DNA of 64,000 nt from Polaribacter sp. Hel_I_88 (GCF_000687935.1 NZ_JHZZ01000001.1:3296001-3360000), one strand, 5' to 3'. Counted from the stretch's first letter, positions 26,970-35,277 are shown. The notes: generated by a model not told the origin, from the letters alone. Made by a program: numbers and translations.

Positions 26970-27584
26970 TTATTGGTTTAATTTTTTGTTGATTAATTCT
27001 CTGTAGAGATTTTCTAACTGCATAATTTCATCTAAACCAGCTCTTTTTCTGCGTTCACTAGCACTACTTTCTGAAATATTTAATTCTTTGGCAATCAGTT
27101 TTTGTGTAGTACTTGGGTTTTCTAAATACTTTAAAACAAAATCGGCCGAATTTACTGTCCAATTATCCATAGTTAATAAAGCAAGGGCAAATGAAGTATT
27201 ACATATGCTATCGAATTCTTTATCAGAAGATGTTATTGCTAAATTTTGTTTCTTTAATAGTGTGTCAAAAGCCAATCCACTATAAATAAACGCTTCTCCA
27301 TTTCCTTCAGTAATGTTTGTATATGAATCATTTTTCTCGCCAATTCCGATAGCAATTCTAACATCTAATTTTTTTATTTTCTTTAGAGTTGCTTTCAGTT
27401 TTATAGCAAATAATAATGAATCTTTTACATTTTCAATTTCAATTTGAAAACTATCACCTCTATAAATTTCCCATATTTTGGGTGATCTTCCAATAGTTTG
27501 GAAAGCACTTTTTATCAAAGGAAGCCATTCATTAGAATCCACTTCTCTCGAATTTATAATATCTCCTGTTAAAATGCTAGTCAT
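26970..27584 (-). CDS. SatD-like regulator
   Basis: A 204-aa protein. Residues 1-130 resemble the SatD family: TSILTGDIINSREVD, YRGDSFQIEIEN and VRIAIGIGEKN, a fold reminiscent of nucleotide cyclase-like domains. The C-terminal ~60 residues form a helix-turn-helix (STTQKLIAKELNISESSASE then RRKRAGL). It is first in a three-gene operon with DUF3307 and the anchored protein. Three ATTCG-N10-CGAAT sites at 28-bp period sit just upstream of its -7 box, so autoregulation is likely. SatD was named in streptococcal acid tolerance, but its mechanism is not established. Confidence 0.78.
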   Translation of the reverse strand: MTSILTGDIINSREVDSNEWLPLIKSAFQTIGRSPKIWEIYRGDSFQIEIENVKDSLLFAIKLKATLKKIKKLDVRIAIGIGEKNDSYTNITEGNGEAFIYSGLAFDTLLKKQNLAITSSDKEFDSICNTSFALALLTMDNWTVNSADFVLKYLENPSTTQKLIAKELNISESSASERRKRAGLDEIMQLENLYRELINKKLNQ

Positions 27585-27600
27585 TAAAAAATATTTTTAA

Positions 27601-27608
27601 CAAATATA
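27601..27608 (-). promoter_or_regulatory. SatD operon -7 box
   Basis: TATATTTG on the minus strand, 16 bp before the SatD ATG. Its -33 region falls within the first ATTCG...CGAAT site (27617-27636). Confidence 0.6.
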
Positions 27609-27616
27609 TCATTTAT

Positions 27617-27692
27617 ATTCGGGTTTTAAGACGAATATCTTATAATTCGGGTTTTAACACGAATATTTAATAATTCGAGTTTTAAGACGAAT
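27617..27692. promoter_or_regulatory. Three tandem ATTCG-N10-CGAAT operators
   Basis: 20-bp imperfect palindromes at 27617-27636, 27645-27664 and 27673-27692, exactly 28 bp apart. Each reads ATTCG, GGGTTTTAA or close variants, CGAAT. Outer five bases and the central TT..AA are symmetrical in every copy. They cover and extend upstream of the SatD -33 region and lie 100 bp from the divergent pcrA start. Confidence 0.75.
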
Positions 27693-27792
27693 TTTTGTCG
27701 AAATAAGTTGTGTATAAAAATTCATCATCATTCTTTATAAAAAGAATAAGTTTTGTTAATTTCACAGTTCTAAATTCATACAAAACTTACGC

Positions 27793-30117
27793 TTGAATAC
27801 ATACTTAAATACTTTAAACGAAGCACAGAAAGAGGCAGTTATTCAAAAAGATGGCCCAATGATAATTATTGCTGGTGCAGGTTCTGGTAAAACACGTGTT
27901 TTAACTTATAGAATTGCACATTTAATGCAATCTGGAGTGGATTCTTTTAATATTTTATCGCTCACATTTACCAACAAAGCAGCCAAAGAAATGAAAGCCA
28001 GAATTGCTGGAGTTGTTGGACAAAGTGAAGCTAAAAATCTTTGGATGGGAACTTTTCACTCGGTTTTTGCACGTATTTTACGTTCTGAAGCAGACAAATT
28101 AGGTTTCCCAACAAACTTTACCATTTACGATACGCAAGATTCAGTTCGATTAATTTCATCAATTATTAAAGAAAAGAATTTAAACAAGGAACAATACAAA
28201 CCAAAGCAGATTTTAGGGAGAATATCATCCTTTAAAAACAGCTTAATTACTGTAAGAGCTTACTTTAATAATTCTGATTTGCAAGAAGCAGATTTACATG
28301 CAAGCAGACCAGAAGTTGGTAATATTTACAAAGAATATGTAGATAGATGTTTTAAATCTGGTGCAATGGATTTTGATGATTTGTTGTTAAGAACCAACGA
28401 ATTATTGGCTCGTTTTCCAGATGTTTTGGCAAAATATCAAGATAGGTTTAGATATATTATGGTGGATGAGTATCAAGATACAAACCACTCACAATATATA
28501 ATTGTAAGAGCTTTGGCTGACAAATTTGGGAATATCTGTGTGGTTGGAGACGATTCACAAAGTATTTATAGTTTTAGAGGGGCAAACATTCAGAATATCT
28601 TAAATTTTCAAAAAGATTATCCTGATGTAAAAACCTTTAAATTAGAACAGAATTACAGATCTACAAAAAATATTGTGAATGCAGCAAATTCTGTAATTGC
28701 AAAAAACAAAACAAAGTTAGATAAAGAAGTTTGGACGAGTAATGATGCTGGAGATTCTATAAACGTAATGCGTACTATTTCTGATGGTGAAGAAGGGCGT
28801 TTTGTAGCACAATCTATTTGGGAAAATATGATGAATAATCAACTAACACCCGATAATTTTTGTGTACTATATAGAACAAATTCTCAATCTAGAGCCATAG
28901 AAGATGCTTTGAGAAAAAAGAACATCGACTATAAAATATATGGTGGAATTTCCTTTTATCAACGTAAAGAAATAAAAGACATTTTATCTTATTTGCGGAT
29001 TTTAATCAACCCAAATGATGAAGAAGCTTTAAAAAGAATTATCAATTATCCTGCAAGAGGAATTGGTGCTACAACTATAGATAAACTTACAATTGCTGCA
29101 AATCACTATAAAAAATCAATTTTTGATATTTTAAAATATATTGATAAAATCGATTTAAAAATAAATTCTGGAACTAAAAATAAGTTGCAGAATTTTATGA
29201 ATATGATTTTACGACTTCAAATTGAAGCAAAAACTAAAAATGCTTTTGAAATTGCAGAAGTAGTTGTAAAACAAACCCAGTTAATTAAAGATTTAGAAAA
29301 AGACGGAACACCAGAAGCTGTTAGTAAAGTAGAAAATGTTCAAGAACTTTTAAACGGAATTAAAGATTTTATAACAGATAAAATTGAACAAGGAGAAGAT
29401 ACTTCTTTAACATCGTTTTTAGAAGATGTTGCTTTGGCTACCGATTTTGATTCAGAAAAAAATGATGATAAACCTACAGTTTCTTTAATGACCATTCATC
29501 AATCTAAAGGATTGGAATATTTGTATGTGTATGTTGTTGGTTTAGAGGAAAATTTATTTCCATCTGCCATGAGTATGAATACAAGAAGTGAATTAGAAGA
29601 AGAACGTAGATTGTTTTATGTGGCGTTAACAAGAGCAGAAAAAGTTGCTTATTTAACGTATGCACAAACACGTTATAGATGGGGAAAATTAATTGATTCA
29701 GAACCAAGTCGTTTTTTAGAAGAAATCGACGATCAATATTTGCATTATATAACTCCAAAGGTTCCAGAATCTTCCGTAAATAGATTTATTGATAAAAGTA
29801 TTTTTGATGATGCTCCAAAAGGAATTCGTTTTCAAAAACCTATTCAACGTAAAAAAGCAGAACGAGATATACTTAAAAAGAAAGAAATTATTGTTCCTAA
29901 AAACTTAAAAAAAGTATCACAAGCAACAACACCAAAAGCCAATTTATTTGATGGTAATATAGTGGTTGGTAATATTGTTGAACATAATAGGTTTGGTAGT
30001 GGAGAAGTAATAGCATTAGAAGGAAGTGGCCCAAATAAAAAAGCAGAGATAAAGTTTGGAACTGTTGGTAAAAAGAAACTATTACTACAATTTGCTAAAT
30101 TAAAAGTGATTGGTTAA
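27793..30117 (+). CDS. pcrA: UvrD/PcrA superfamily I DNA helicase
   Basis: A 774-aa helicase with all SF1A motifs: Q motif LNEAQKEAV, Walker A AGAGSGKT (~28-35), motif II YIMVDEYQDTNHSQY, motif III GDDSQSIYSFRGA, motif IV LEQNYRS, motif V VSLMTIHQSKGLEY and motif VI EERRLFYVALTRA. A C-terminal tail (~715-774, GNIVEHNRFGSGEV) matches the PcrA RNA-polymerase-binding Tudor-like region. It acts in excision repair and in removing blocks ahead of forks. The only upstream in-frame start is TTG at 27793. The last 24 bp, around the stop, recur twice downstream. Confidence 0.93.
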   Translation: MNTYLNTLNEAQKEAVIQKDGPMIIIAGAGSGKTRVLTYRIAHLMQSGVDSFNILSLTFTNKAAKEMKARIAGVVGQSEAKNLWMGTFHSVFARILRSEADKLGFPTNFTIYDTQDSVRLISSIIKEKNLNKEQYKPKQILGRISSFKNSLITVRAYFNNSDLQEADLHASRPEVGNIYKEYVDRCFKSGAMDFDDLLLRTNELLARFPDVLAKYQDRFRYIMVDEYQDTNHSQYIIVRALADKFGNICVVGDDSQSIYSFRGANIQNILNFQKDYPDVKTFKLEQNYRSTKNIVNAANSVIAKNKTKLDKEVWTSNDAGDSINVMRTISDGEEGRFVAQSIWENMMNNQLTPDNFCVLYRTNSQSRAIEDALRKKNIDYKIYGGISFYQRKEIKDILSYLRILINPNDEEALKRIINYPARGIGATTIDKLTIAANHYKKSIFDILKYIDKIDLKINSGTKNKLQNFMNMILRLQIEAKTKNAFEIAEVVVKQTQLIKDLEKDGTPEAVSKVENVQELLNGIKDFITDKIEQGEDTSLTSFLEDVALATDFDSEKNDDKPTVSLMTIHQSKGLEYLYVYVVGLEENLFPSAMSMNTRSELEEERRLFYVALTRAEKVAYLTYAQTRYRWGKLIDSEPSRFLEEIDDQYLHYITPKVPESSVNRFIDKSIFDDAPKGIRFQKPIQRKKAERDILKKKEIIVPKNLKKVSQATTPKANLFDGNIVVGNIVEHNRFGSGEVIALEGSGPNKKAEIKFGTVGKKKLLLQFAKLKVIG

Positions 30118-30120
30118 TTT
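30097..30120 (+). repeat. pcrA 3'-end repeat, copy 1
   Basis: The 24 bp covering the last seven pcrA codons and stop (AAATTAAAAGTGATTGGTTA and four more bases). Exact copies are at 30240-30263 (24 bp) and 31011-31031 (21 bp), both non-coding. Confidence 0.85.
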
Positions 30121-30155
30121 TTTTTAAATTAATCATGGATATTTGTAAATATGGC

Positions 30156-30464
30156 ACTCCTAAAGGAGTTCTATAAAATTACCTAATTTATATCTATTAA
30201 TATACAGCTCCTATGGAGCTAAAAAGATTAAGCTAAAGTAAATTAAAAGTGATTGGTTAATTTGAGTTTAGAATTAAAAAATAATATAGATATTGTAAAT
30301 ATGTTACTCCAAAAGGAGTTCTATAAAATTATGAAATTTATTTTATTAATATGTTGCTCCTAAGGAGCAAAAACATAAAATATGATATTAAAAAGTAAAA
30401 CTGCAGAGCAGTGAAACATTAATAGAGAATATTTTAATTCAATTAAATCAAGCTCCATAGGAGC
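30156..30464. repeat. REPIN-like cluster of five GCTCC/GGAGC hairpins
   Basis: Hairpins: 30156-30169 (ACTCCT/AGGAGT), 30206-30220 (AGCTCC/GGAGCT), 30306-30319 (ACTCC/GGAGT), 30354-30370 (TTGCTCC/GGAGCAA), 30452-30464 (GCTCC/GGAGC). The first two and the next two make homologous units of about 85 bp that share GTAAATATG before and GTTCTATAAAATTA between the hairpins. They fill the pcrA-transposase gap, as REP elements do beside REP-associated transposases. Copy 2 of the pcrA-end repeat lies between the units. Confidence 0.75.
30240..30263 (+). repeat. pcrA 3'-end repeat, copy 2
   Basis: Exact 24-bp copy of 30097-30120, in non-coding DNA 143 bp downstream. Confidence 0.85.
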
Positions 30465-30525
30465 GACATATTTCACAGCATTAATTACATCAATAATAAA
30501 ACATCAAAAAACCACACCATAAAAA

Positions 30526-30984
30526 ATGGCAAATACATACACACAATTATATTTCCACATTGTATTTGCTGTAAAAGGAAGAGATAATTTAATAACATCA
30601 AAATTTAAAGTTGATTTATATAAGTATATCACAGGAATCATCAGTAAGAAAGATTAAAAATTGATGATTATTAATGGGATGCCTAATCATATTCATATTT
30701 TAATTGGCACAAAACCAAATTGTAATTTATCAGATTTAGTGAGAGATATCAAAGCAAATTCATCAAAATGGATAAATGAAAATAAATTTGTGTTAGGTAA
30801 ATTTGAATGGCAAACAGGATTTGGTGCTTTTACAGTGAGTCAATCTGGAATTAATAAAGTAATAAAATATATAAAAGATCAAGAGGAACATCATAAAATA
30901 AAATCTTTTAAAGAAGAATATATCGATTTTTTAAAAGGTTATAAAATTGATTTTGAAGATAAATATATTTTTTCAGAAGATTAA
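30526..30984 (+). pseudogene. IS200/RAYT-type Y1 transposase broken by one stop codon
   Basis: The frame opens at ATG 30526 (MANTYTQLYFHIVFAVKGRD) and is interrupted by TAA at 30655-30657, then continues in the same frame to 30984. Beyond the stop are the HUH motif PNHIHILIG and the tyrosine region VIKYIKDQEEHHK, with Y as the expected nucleophile. Restored length is about 152 aa, normal for Y1 transposases of the REP-associated kind. A single C-to-T change in a CAA codon would explain the stop. A restart at TTG 30661 would lack the first ~45 residues. The hairpin cluster upstream fits its likely substrates. Confidence 0.88.
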
Positions 30985-31010
30985 ATTTATGAATTGAATA
31001 CCTTTTTTTA

Positions 31011-31031
31011 AAATTAAAAGTGATTGGTTAA
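31011..31031 (+). repeat. pcrA 3'-end repeat, copy 3
   Basis: 21-bp exact copy of the pcrA terminus (AAATTAAAAG then TGATTGGTTAA), 27 bp after the broken transposase. With copy 2 it brackets a 771-bp unit holding two hairpin pairs and the transposase. Confidence 0.85.
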
Positions 31032-31159
31032 AAAATCAATTATAAAAACAAAAATAAATTGTTATTTTGCAACATTAAATAACTACAAAGTATAAATTGT
31101 TATTTCGAGGAGCACGAATTTTACGTAAACTTTCGAAAACACACTTCAAAAATAAATAA

Positions 31160-31810
31160 ATGACATTCGATTTAGAATATAATTCAGAAAGAACATTAAT
31201 GATAATTCCAGAATATGGCAGACATGTTCAAAAATTGGTAGATCATTGTGTTGCCTTAGAAACCAAAGAAGAACGTAATGAAATGGCATTAGCAATTGTT
31301 GATGTTATGGGAAATTTGCAACCTCACTTAAGAGATGTTCCAGATTTTAAACACAAACTTTGGGATCAATTGTATATCATGTCCGATTTTAAATTGGATG
31401 CAGATTCGCCTTATCCAATTCCTTCAAGAGAAGAATTACAAGAAAAACCAGAACGTTTACCTTATCCAAAATATGCGTCAAAATATCGATATTATGGTAA
31501 CAATATTCAAACAATGATTGATGTTGCTTTGAGCTGGGAAGAAGGAGATAAAAGAGAAGCCTTGGTATTTACGATTGCAAATCACATGAAAAAGTGTTAT
31601 TTAAATTGGAATAAAGATACAGTAGACGATGCTGTGATTTTTAAGCATTTATATGACTTGTCTAATGGAGCATTCGATTTAAGAGATTCTGATGAAGATT
31701 TATCAGAAAGTAAAAATTTAATGAAAAAGAGAAATTCTCAAGGTCAGAATAACTCAAAAAGCACGCATAAAAAAGCACATCATAATAATAAAGGTAGAAA
31801 AAGATATTAG
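31160..31810 (+). CDS. DUF4290 family protein
   Basis: A 216-aa cytoplasmic protein. Residues 1-180 are helical with conserved-looking pieces LEYNSERTLMIIPEYGRHVQ, ERNEMALAIVDVMGNLQPHL, DFKHKLWDQLYIMS and HMKKCYLNWNKDTV, matching DUF4290 of Bacteroidota. The last ~35 residues are basic and low-complexity (HKKAHHNNKGRKRY), suggesting nucleic acid or ribosome contact (inference). It is 3 bp from murA and likely co-transcribed, a common arrangement. Function unknown. Confidence 0.82.
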   Translation: MTFDLEYNSERTLMIIPEYGRHVQKLVDHCVALETKEERNEMALAIVDVMGNLQPHLRDVPDFKHKLWDQLYIMSDFKLDADSPYPIPSREELQEKPERLPYPKYASKYRYYGNNIQTMIDVALSWEEGDKREALVFTIANHMKKCYLNWNKDTVDDAVIFKHLYDLSNGAFDLRDSDEDLSESKNLMKKRNSQGQNNSKSTHKKAHHNNKGRKRY

Positions 31811-31813
31811 TCA

Positions 31814-33121
31814 ATGGCATCATTTAAAATTGAAGGAGGACACAAACTAAAAGGAACCATTACACCTCAAGGAGCAAAAAATGAAGTTTTACAAATACTT
31901 TGTGCAGTCTTATTAACTCCAGAAAAAGTAACCATAAACAATGTTCCAGATATTATTGATGTTAACAAACTAATCTTTATTCTTGGAGAATTAGGTGTTA
32001 AAGTTGTAAAGTTAAGTAGCAATGCCTATTCATTTCAAGCAGATGAATTAAAATTATCCTATTTAGAATCAGATGATTTTAAAAGAGATGGAAGCTCTTT
32101 AAGAGGTTCTATTATGATTGTTGGTCCATTATTAGCACGTTTTGGAAAAGGATACATTCCAAAACCAGGAGGAGATAAAATTGGTAGAAGACGTTTAGAT
32201 ACACATTTTGAGGGTTTTATAAGATTAGGAGCAAAGTTTAGATATAATAAAGAAGATAGGTTTTACGGAGTAGAAGCAGAAGAATTATTTGGAACAGAAA
32301 TGTTATTAGATGAAGCCTCTGTAACAGGAACTGCCAATATTTTAATGGCCTCTGTTTTAGCAACTGGAACCACAAAAATTTACAACGCAGCTTGCGAACC
32401 TTACATTCAGCAATTATGTAAAATGCTGAATGCAATGGGCGCAAATATTACTGGAGTTGGCTCAAATTTATTAACTATAACTGGTGTAGATTATTTAGGT
32501 GGTTGTGAGCACAGAGTTTTGCCAGACATGATTGAAATTGGTTCTTGGATTGGTGTTGCAGTCATGACACGTTCAGAATTGACGATCAAAGACGTTAGCT
32601 GGGAAAACTTGGGACAAATTCCAAATGTATTTAGAAAACTTGGAATTCAATTCGAAAAAAGAGGCGATGATATTTACATTCCAGAGCAAGAATCGTACGA
32701 AATTCAGAACTATATAGATGGTTCAGTTTTAACAGTGGCAGATGCTCCTTGGCCAGGTTTTACACCAGATTTATTAAGCATTGTTTTGGTAATTGCAACC
32801 CAAGCAAAAGGAACTGTTTTAATTCATCAAAAAATGTTCGAAAGCCGTTTGTTTTTTGTCGATAAATTAATAGATATGGGCGCAAAAGTTATTTTGTGCG
32901 ATCCTCACAGAGCCACTGTAATTGGTATGAATTTTGAAAGCTCTTTAAAAGCAACAAAAATGACTTCTCCAGATATTAGAGCAGGAATTTCTTTACTAAT
33001 TGCAGCACTTTCTGCTAAAGGAACAAGTATCATCAACAATATAGAGCAAATAGATAGAGGTTACGAAAACATAGAAGCTCGTTTAAAATCTATTGGCGCA
33101 AAAATTGAAAGAATAGAGTAG
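31814..33121 (+). CDS. murA: UDP-GlcNAc enolpyruvyl transferase, Asp active-site variant
   Basis: A 435-aa enzyme of the EPSP synthase fold that moves enolpyruvate from PEP to UDP-N-acetylglucosamine, the first committed step of peptidoglycan synthesis. Signatures: PQGAKNEVLQIL (Lys22 with Asn23), GPLLARFGKGYIPKPGGDKI, TGTANILMASVLATG and DIRAGISLLIAALSAKGTS. The catalytic loop has Asp121 where E. coli MurA has Cys115; that substitution is known in other bacteria to give fosfomycin insensitivity. The hexapeptide-like inside-out barrel length is normal. It lies 3 bp after the DUF4290 gene. Confidence 0.95.
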   Translation: MASFKIEGGHKLKGTITPQGAKNEVLQILCAVLLTPEKVTINNVPDIIDVNKLIFILGELGVKVVKLSSNAYSFQADELKLSYLESDDFKRDGSSLRGSIMIVGPLLARFGKGYIPKPGGDKIGRRRLDTHFEGFIRLGAKFRYNKEDRFYGVEAEELFGTEMLLDEASVTGTANILMASVLATGTTKIYNAACEPYIQQLCKMLNAMGANITGVGSNLLTITGVDYLGGCEHRVLPDMIEIGSWIGVAVMTRSELTIKDVSWENLGQIPNVFRKLGIQFEKRGDDIYIPEQESYEIQNYIDGSVLTVADAPWPGFTPDLLSIVLVIATQAKGTVLIHQKMFESRLFFVDKLIDMGAKVILCDPHRATVIGMNFESSLKATKMTSPDIRAGISLLIAALSAKGTSIINNIEQIDRGYENIEARLKSIGAKIERIE

Positions 33122-33300
33122 TGTTAGGAGCTATTTCCTGCTTTCCACTGTATCTTTTCATAGGCGTCTTTGCGAAGTTTACTTTTTTGTAAACTGTGGC
33201 AATCTCTTTCAGGAATTGAATTACTTATTTAAAAAGCCTATAAAAAGGATGTCGTTTCAATCAGGGCTAAACTGGTTTACCAACATTCATAAAAGATTTA
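33122..33300. repeat. Dispersed-repeat-like intergenic sequence
   Basis: About 180 bp after murA containing GGCGTCTTTGCGAAG, AACTGTGGCAATCTC and TTTCAATCAGGGCTAAAC. These phrases resemble extragenic repeats that I recall in other flavobacterial genomes; no second copy was found in this window. No reading frame or RNA family is recognised. Confidence 0.3.
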
Positions 33301-33302
33301 AA

Positions 33303-33330
33303 AATAGTGTCATCTTGACACTATTTTTTT
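33303..33330 (+). terminator. Terminator upstream of grpE
   Basis: AATAGTGTCA and TGACACTATT are perfect 10-bp arms with a 3-nt loop, followed by TTTTT. It ends the murA-side transcript and abuts the grpE promoter. Confidence 0.9.
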
Positions 33331-33358
33331 GTTGGCAACATTTTTGTCAATATAGTTG
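33328..33358 (+). promoter_or_regulatory. grpE promoter
   Basis: TTTG (33328-33331), a 19-nt spacer and TATAGTTG (33351-33358), one mismatch from TAnnTTTG. A TTGTCA-N9-TGACAA inverted repeat (33344-33364) covers the -7 box, 19 bp before the ATG, and may be an operator. No CIRCE element is seen. Confidence 0.55.
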
Positions 33359-33382
33359 TGACAATTTAATTATTACAAAGAA

Positions 33383-33931
33383 ATGAGTAAGAAAGAAGAT
33401 ATAAAAGACGAAGAAATAAACAACGAGCAAGAAACTGCACAAGTTGAAGAAAATCAAGAAGTTGAAGTGGAAGTAGTAAAGGAAGAACCGACTACAGAAG
33501 AATTATTAGAAACAGAAAAAGATAAGTTTTTACGTCTATTTGCTGAGTTCGAAAATTATAAAAAGAGAACAACTAGAGAAAGAATTGAATTATATAAGAC
33601 AGCAGGACAGGAATTAATGACATCTTTACTGCCAGTTGTAGACGATTTTGAACGTGCTTTGACACATATTGCAGAAGATATAGAAACTGAAGAATTAAGA
33701 AAAGGAGTTTTATTAATTTACAATAAATTCTACAATACTTTAGAGCAAAAAGGCTTATCAAAAATAGAAACCAATGCTGGTGATGTTTTTGATGCTGAAA
33801 TTCATGAAGCAATTACACAAATTCCTGCACCATCAGAAGATTTAAAAGGAAAAATTATTGATTGTGTAGAAAAAGGATATAAAATGGGTACTAAAATTAT
33901 TCGTTACCCAAAAGTAGTAATAGGACAATAA
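33383..33931 (+). CDS. grpE: GrpE nucleotide exchange factor
   Basis: A 182-aa co-chaperone. A charged, Glu-rich N-terminus (~1-45) leads to the dimerising helix with DKFLRLFAEFENYKKRT (~50-66), then the beta domain with LLPVVDDFERAL, GVLLIYNKFYNTLEQKG and the terminal GYKMGTKIIRYPKVVIG. GrpE exchanges ADP for ATP on DnaK. It is followed by dnaJ 149 bp downstream on the same strand; dnaK is not in the window. Heat-shock control may act through the palindrome over its promoter (inference). Confidence 0.95.
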   Translation: MSKKEDIKDEEINNEQETAQVEENQEVEVEVVKEEPTTEELLETEKDKFLRLFAEFENYKKRTTRERIELYKTAGQELMTSLLPVVDDFERALTHIAEDIETEELRKGVLLIYNKFYNTLEQKGLSKIETNAGDVFDAEIHEAITQIPAPSEDLKGKIIDCVEKGYKMGTKIIRYPKVVIGQ

Positions 33932-34027
33932 AAATAGTAAACAGTTTTCAGTTTCAGTTGGCAGTGTAATACTTGCTATAATTCTAAAACTAAAAATTGT
34001 TATATTTTTTTAGAAAACATAAGTGTT

Positions 34028-34064
34028 AGTAAACAGTGAGCACTGAAAACTGCGACTGTTTACT
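34028..34064 (+). promoter_or_regulatory. Inverted repeat in the dnaJ leader
   Basis: AGTAAACAGT (34028-34037) and ACTGTTTACT (34055-34064) are perfect 10-bp arms, 16 bp before the dnaJ ATG. A related AGTAAACAGT lies just after grpE (33938-33947). In RNA it would form a stem close to the start codon. Confidence 0.5.
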
Positions 34065-34080
34065 GAAAACTAAAATAATA

Positions 34081-35208
34081 ATGGCAAAACAAGATTTTTA
34101 CGAAGTATTAGGCATTTCTAAATCTGCAACACAAGCAGAAATTAAGAAAGGTTATAGAAAAATGGCAATCAAATATCATCCAGATAAAAATCCAGATGAT
34201 AAAACTGCTGAAGAGAAATTCAAATTAGCTGCAGAAGCTTATGAAGTTTTGAGCGACGAAAATAAAAAAGCAAGATACGATCAATATGGTCATCAAGCTT
34301 TTGAAGGTCCTCAAGGTGGAGGTGGCTTTGGAGGTGGTGGAATGAATATGGATGACATATTCAGCCAGTTTGGAGACATTTTCGGTGGTGGAGGTGGAGG
34401 CTTTGGTGGTTTTGGTGGTGGAGGCCAAAGACAAGCCAGAGTTAAAGGAAGTAATATGCGAATTCGTGTAAAACTTACTTTAGAAGAAATTGCCAAAGGT
34501 GTAGAAAAGAAAGTAAAAGTTCGTAGAAAAGTACAAGCAGATGGTGTACGCTATAAAACTTGTACTACTTGTAATGGTTCTGGTCAGCAAATGCGCGTTA
34601 CAAACACTATTTTAGGTAGAATGCAAACTGCAACTACTTGTAGTACGTGTTCTGGAGCTGGAGAAATTATTAGCTCTAAACCAAATGGAGCAGATGCTCA
34701 AGGTTTAATTGTAAAAGAAGAAACTGTACCAATTAACATTCCTGCTGGTGTAACAGAAGGTGTTCAATTAAAAGTTGGAGGAAAAGGAAACGATGCTCCA
34801 GGTAAAAATTCTATTTCTGGAGATTTATTAGTGTTGATTGAAGAAATTCCTCATGACACTTTAAAAAGAGAAGGTACCAATATTCATTATGATTTGTACA
34901 TCAATTTTTCTGAAGCAGTTTTAGGAACTAGCAAAGAAGTAGAAACTGTAACTGGAAAAGTAAAAATTAAAATTGATCCAGGAACACAATCAGGAAAAAT
35001 TCTTAGATTAAAAGGAAAAGGCTTACCAAGTATAGAACGTTATGGAACAGGAGATTTCTTGATTCATACAAATGTTTGGACTCCTCAAGAATTAGACAAA
35101 GAACAAAGACAGTTTTTTGAAAAAATGAGCGATAATTCAAATTTTACACCAAGTCCAAATACCACTGATAAATCATTTTTTGAAAAAGTAAAGGATATGT
35201 TTTCTTAA
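34081..35208 (+). CDS. dnaJ: DnaJ co-chaperone with reduced zinc-finger region
   Basis: A 375-aa Hsp40. The J domain (1-70) has KYHPDKNPD with the HPD tripeptide. A Gly-rich linker (~75-125) follows. The cysteine-rich region has only two of the usual four C-x-x-C-x-G-x-G motifs, CTTCNGSG and CSTCSGAG, so at most one zinc can be bound. The C-terminal substrate-binding domains end with FFEKVKDMF. It stimulates DnaK ATPase and delivers clients. A GTG-led extension from 34036 exists but the ATG at 34081 (MAKQDFYEVLG) is the family start. Confidence 0.93.
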   Translation: MAKQDFYEVLGISKSATQAEIKKGYRKMAIKYHPDKNPDDKTAEEKFKLAAEAYEVLSDENKKARYDQYGHQAFEGPQGGGGFGGGGMNMDDIFSQFGDIFGGGGGGFGGFGGGGQRQARVKGSNMRIRVKLTLEEIAKGVEKKVKVRRKVQADGVRYKTCTTCNGSGQQMRVTNTILGRMQTATTCSTCSGAGEIISSKPNGADAQGLIVKEETVPINIPAGVTEGVQLKVGGKGNDAPGKNSISGDLLVLIEEIPHDTLKREGTNIHYDLYINFSEAVLGTSKEVETVTGKVKIKIDPGTQSGKILRLKGKGLPSIERYGTGDFLIHTNVWTPQELDKEQRQFFEKMSDNSNFTPSPNTTDKSFFEKVKDMFS

Positions 35209-35277
35209 TAAAATACTAAATTCTCAAAAAAGTTTATTTATTTTATCAAATTTACTTTTTAATAGTATTAAAAATTA

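Noticed and set aside
30661..30984. Intact 107-aa transposase starting at TTG
   Set aside because: The same frame continues upstream through one stop to an ATG with the family N-terminus, so this is the tail of a broken gene.
33122..33300. Non-coding RNA after murA
   Set aside because: No consistent stem set or RNA family could be recognised; repeat-like phrases explain it better.
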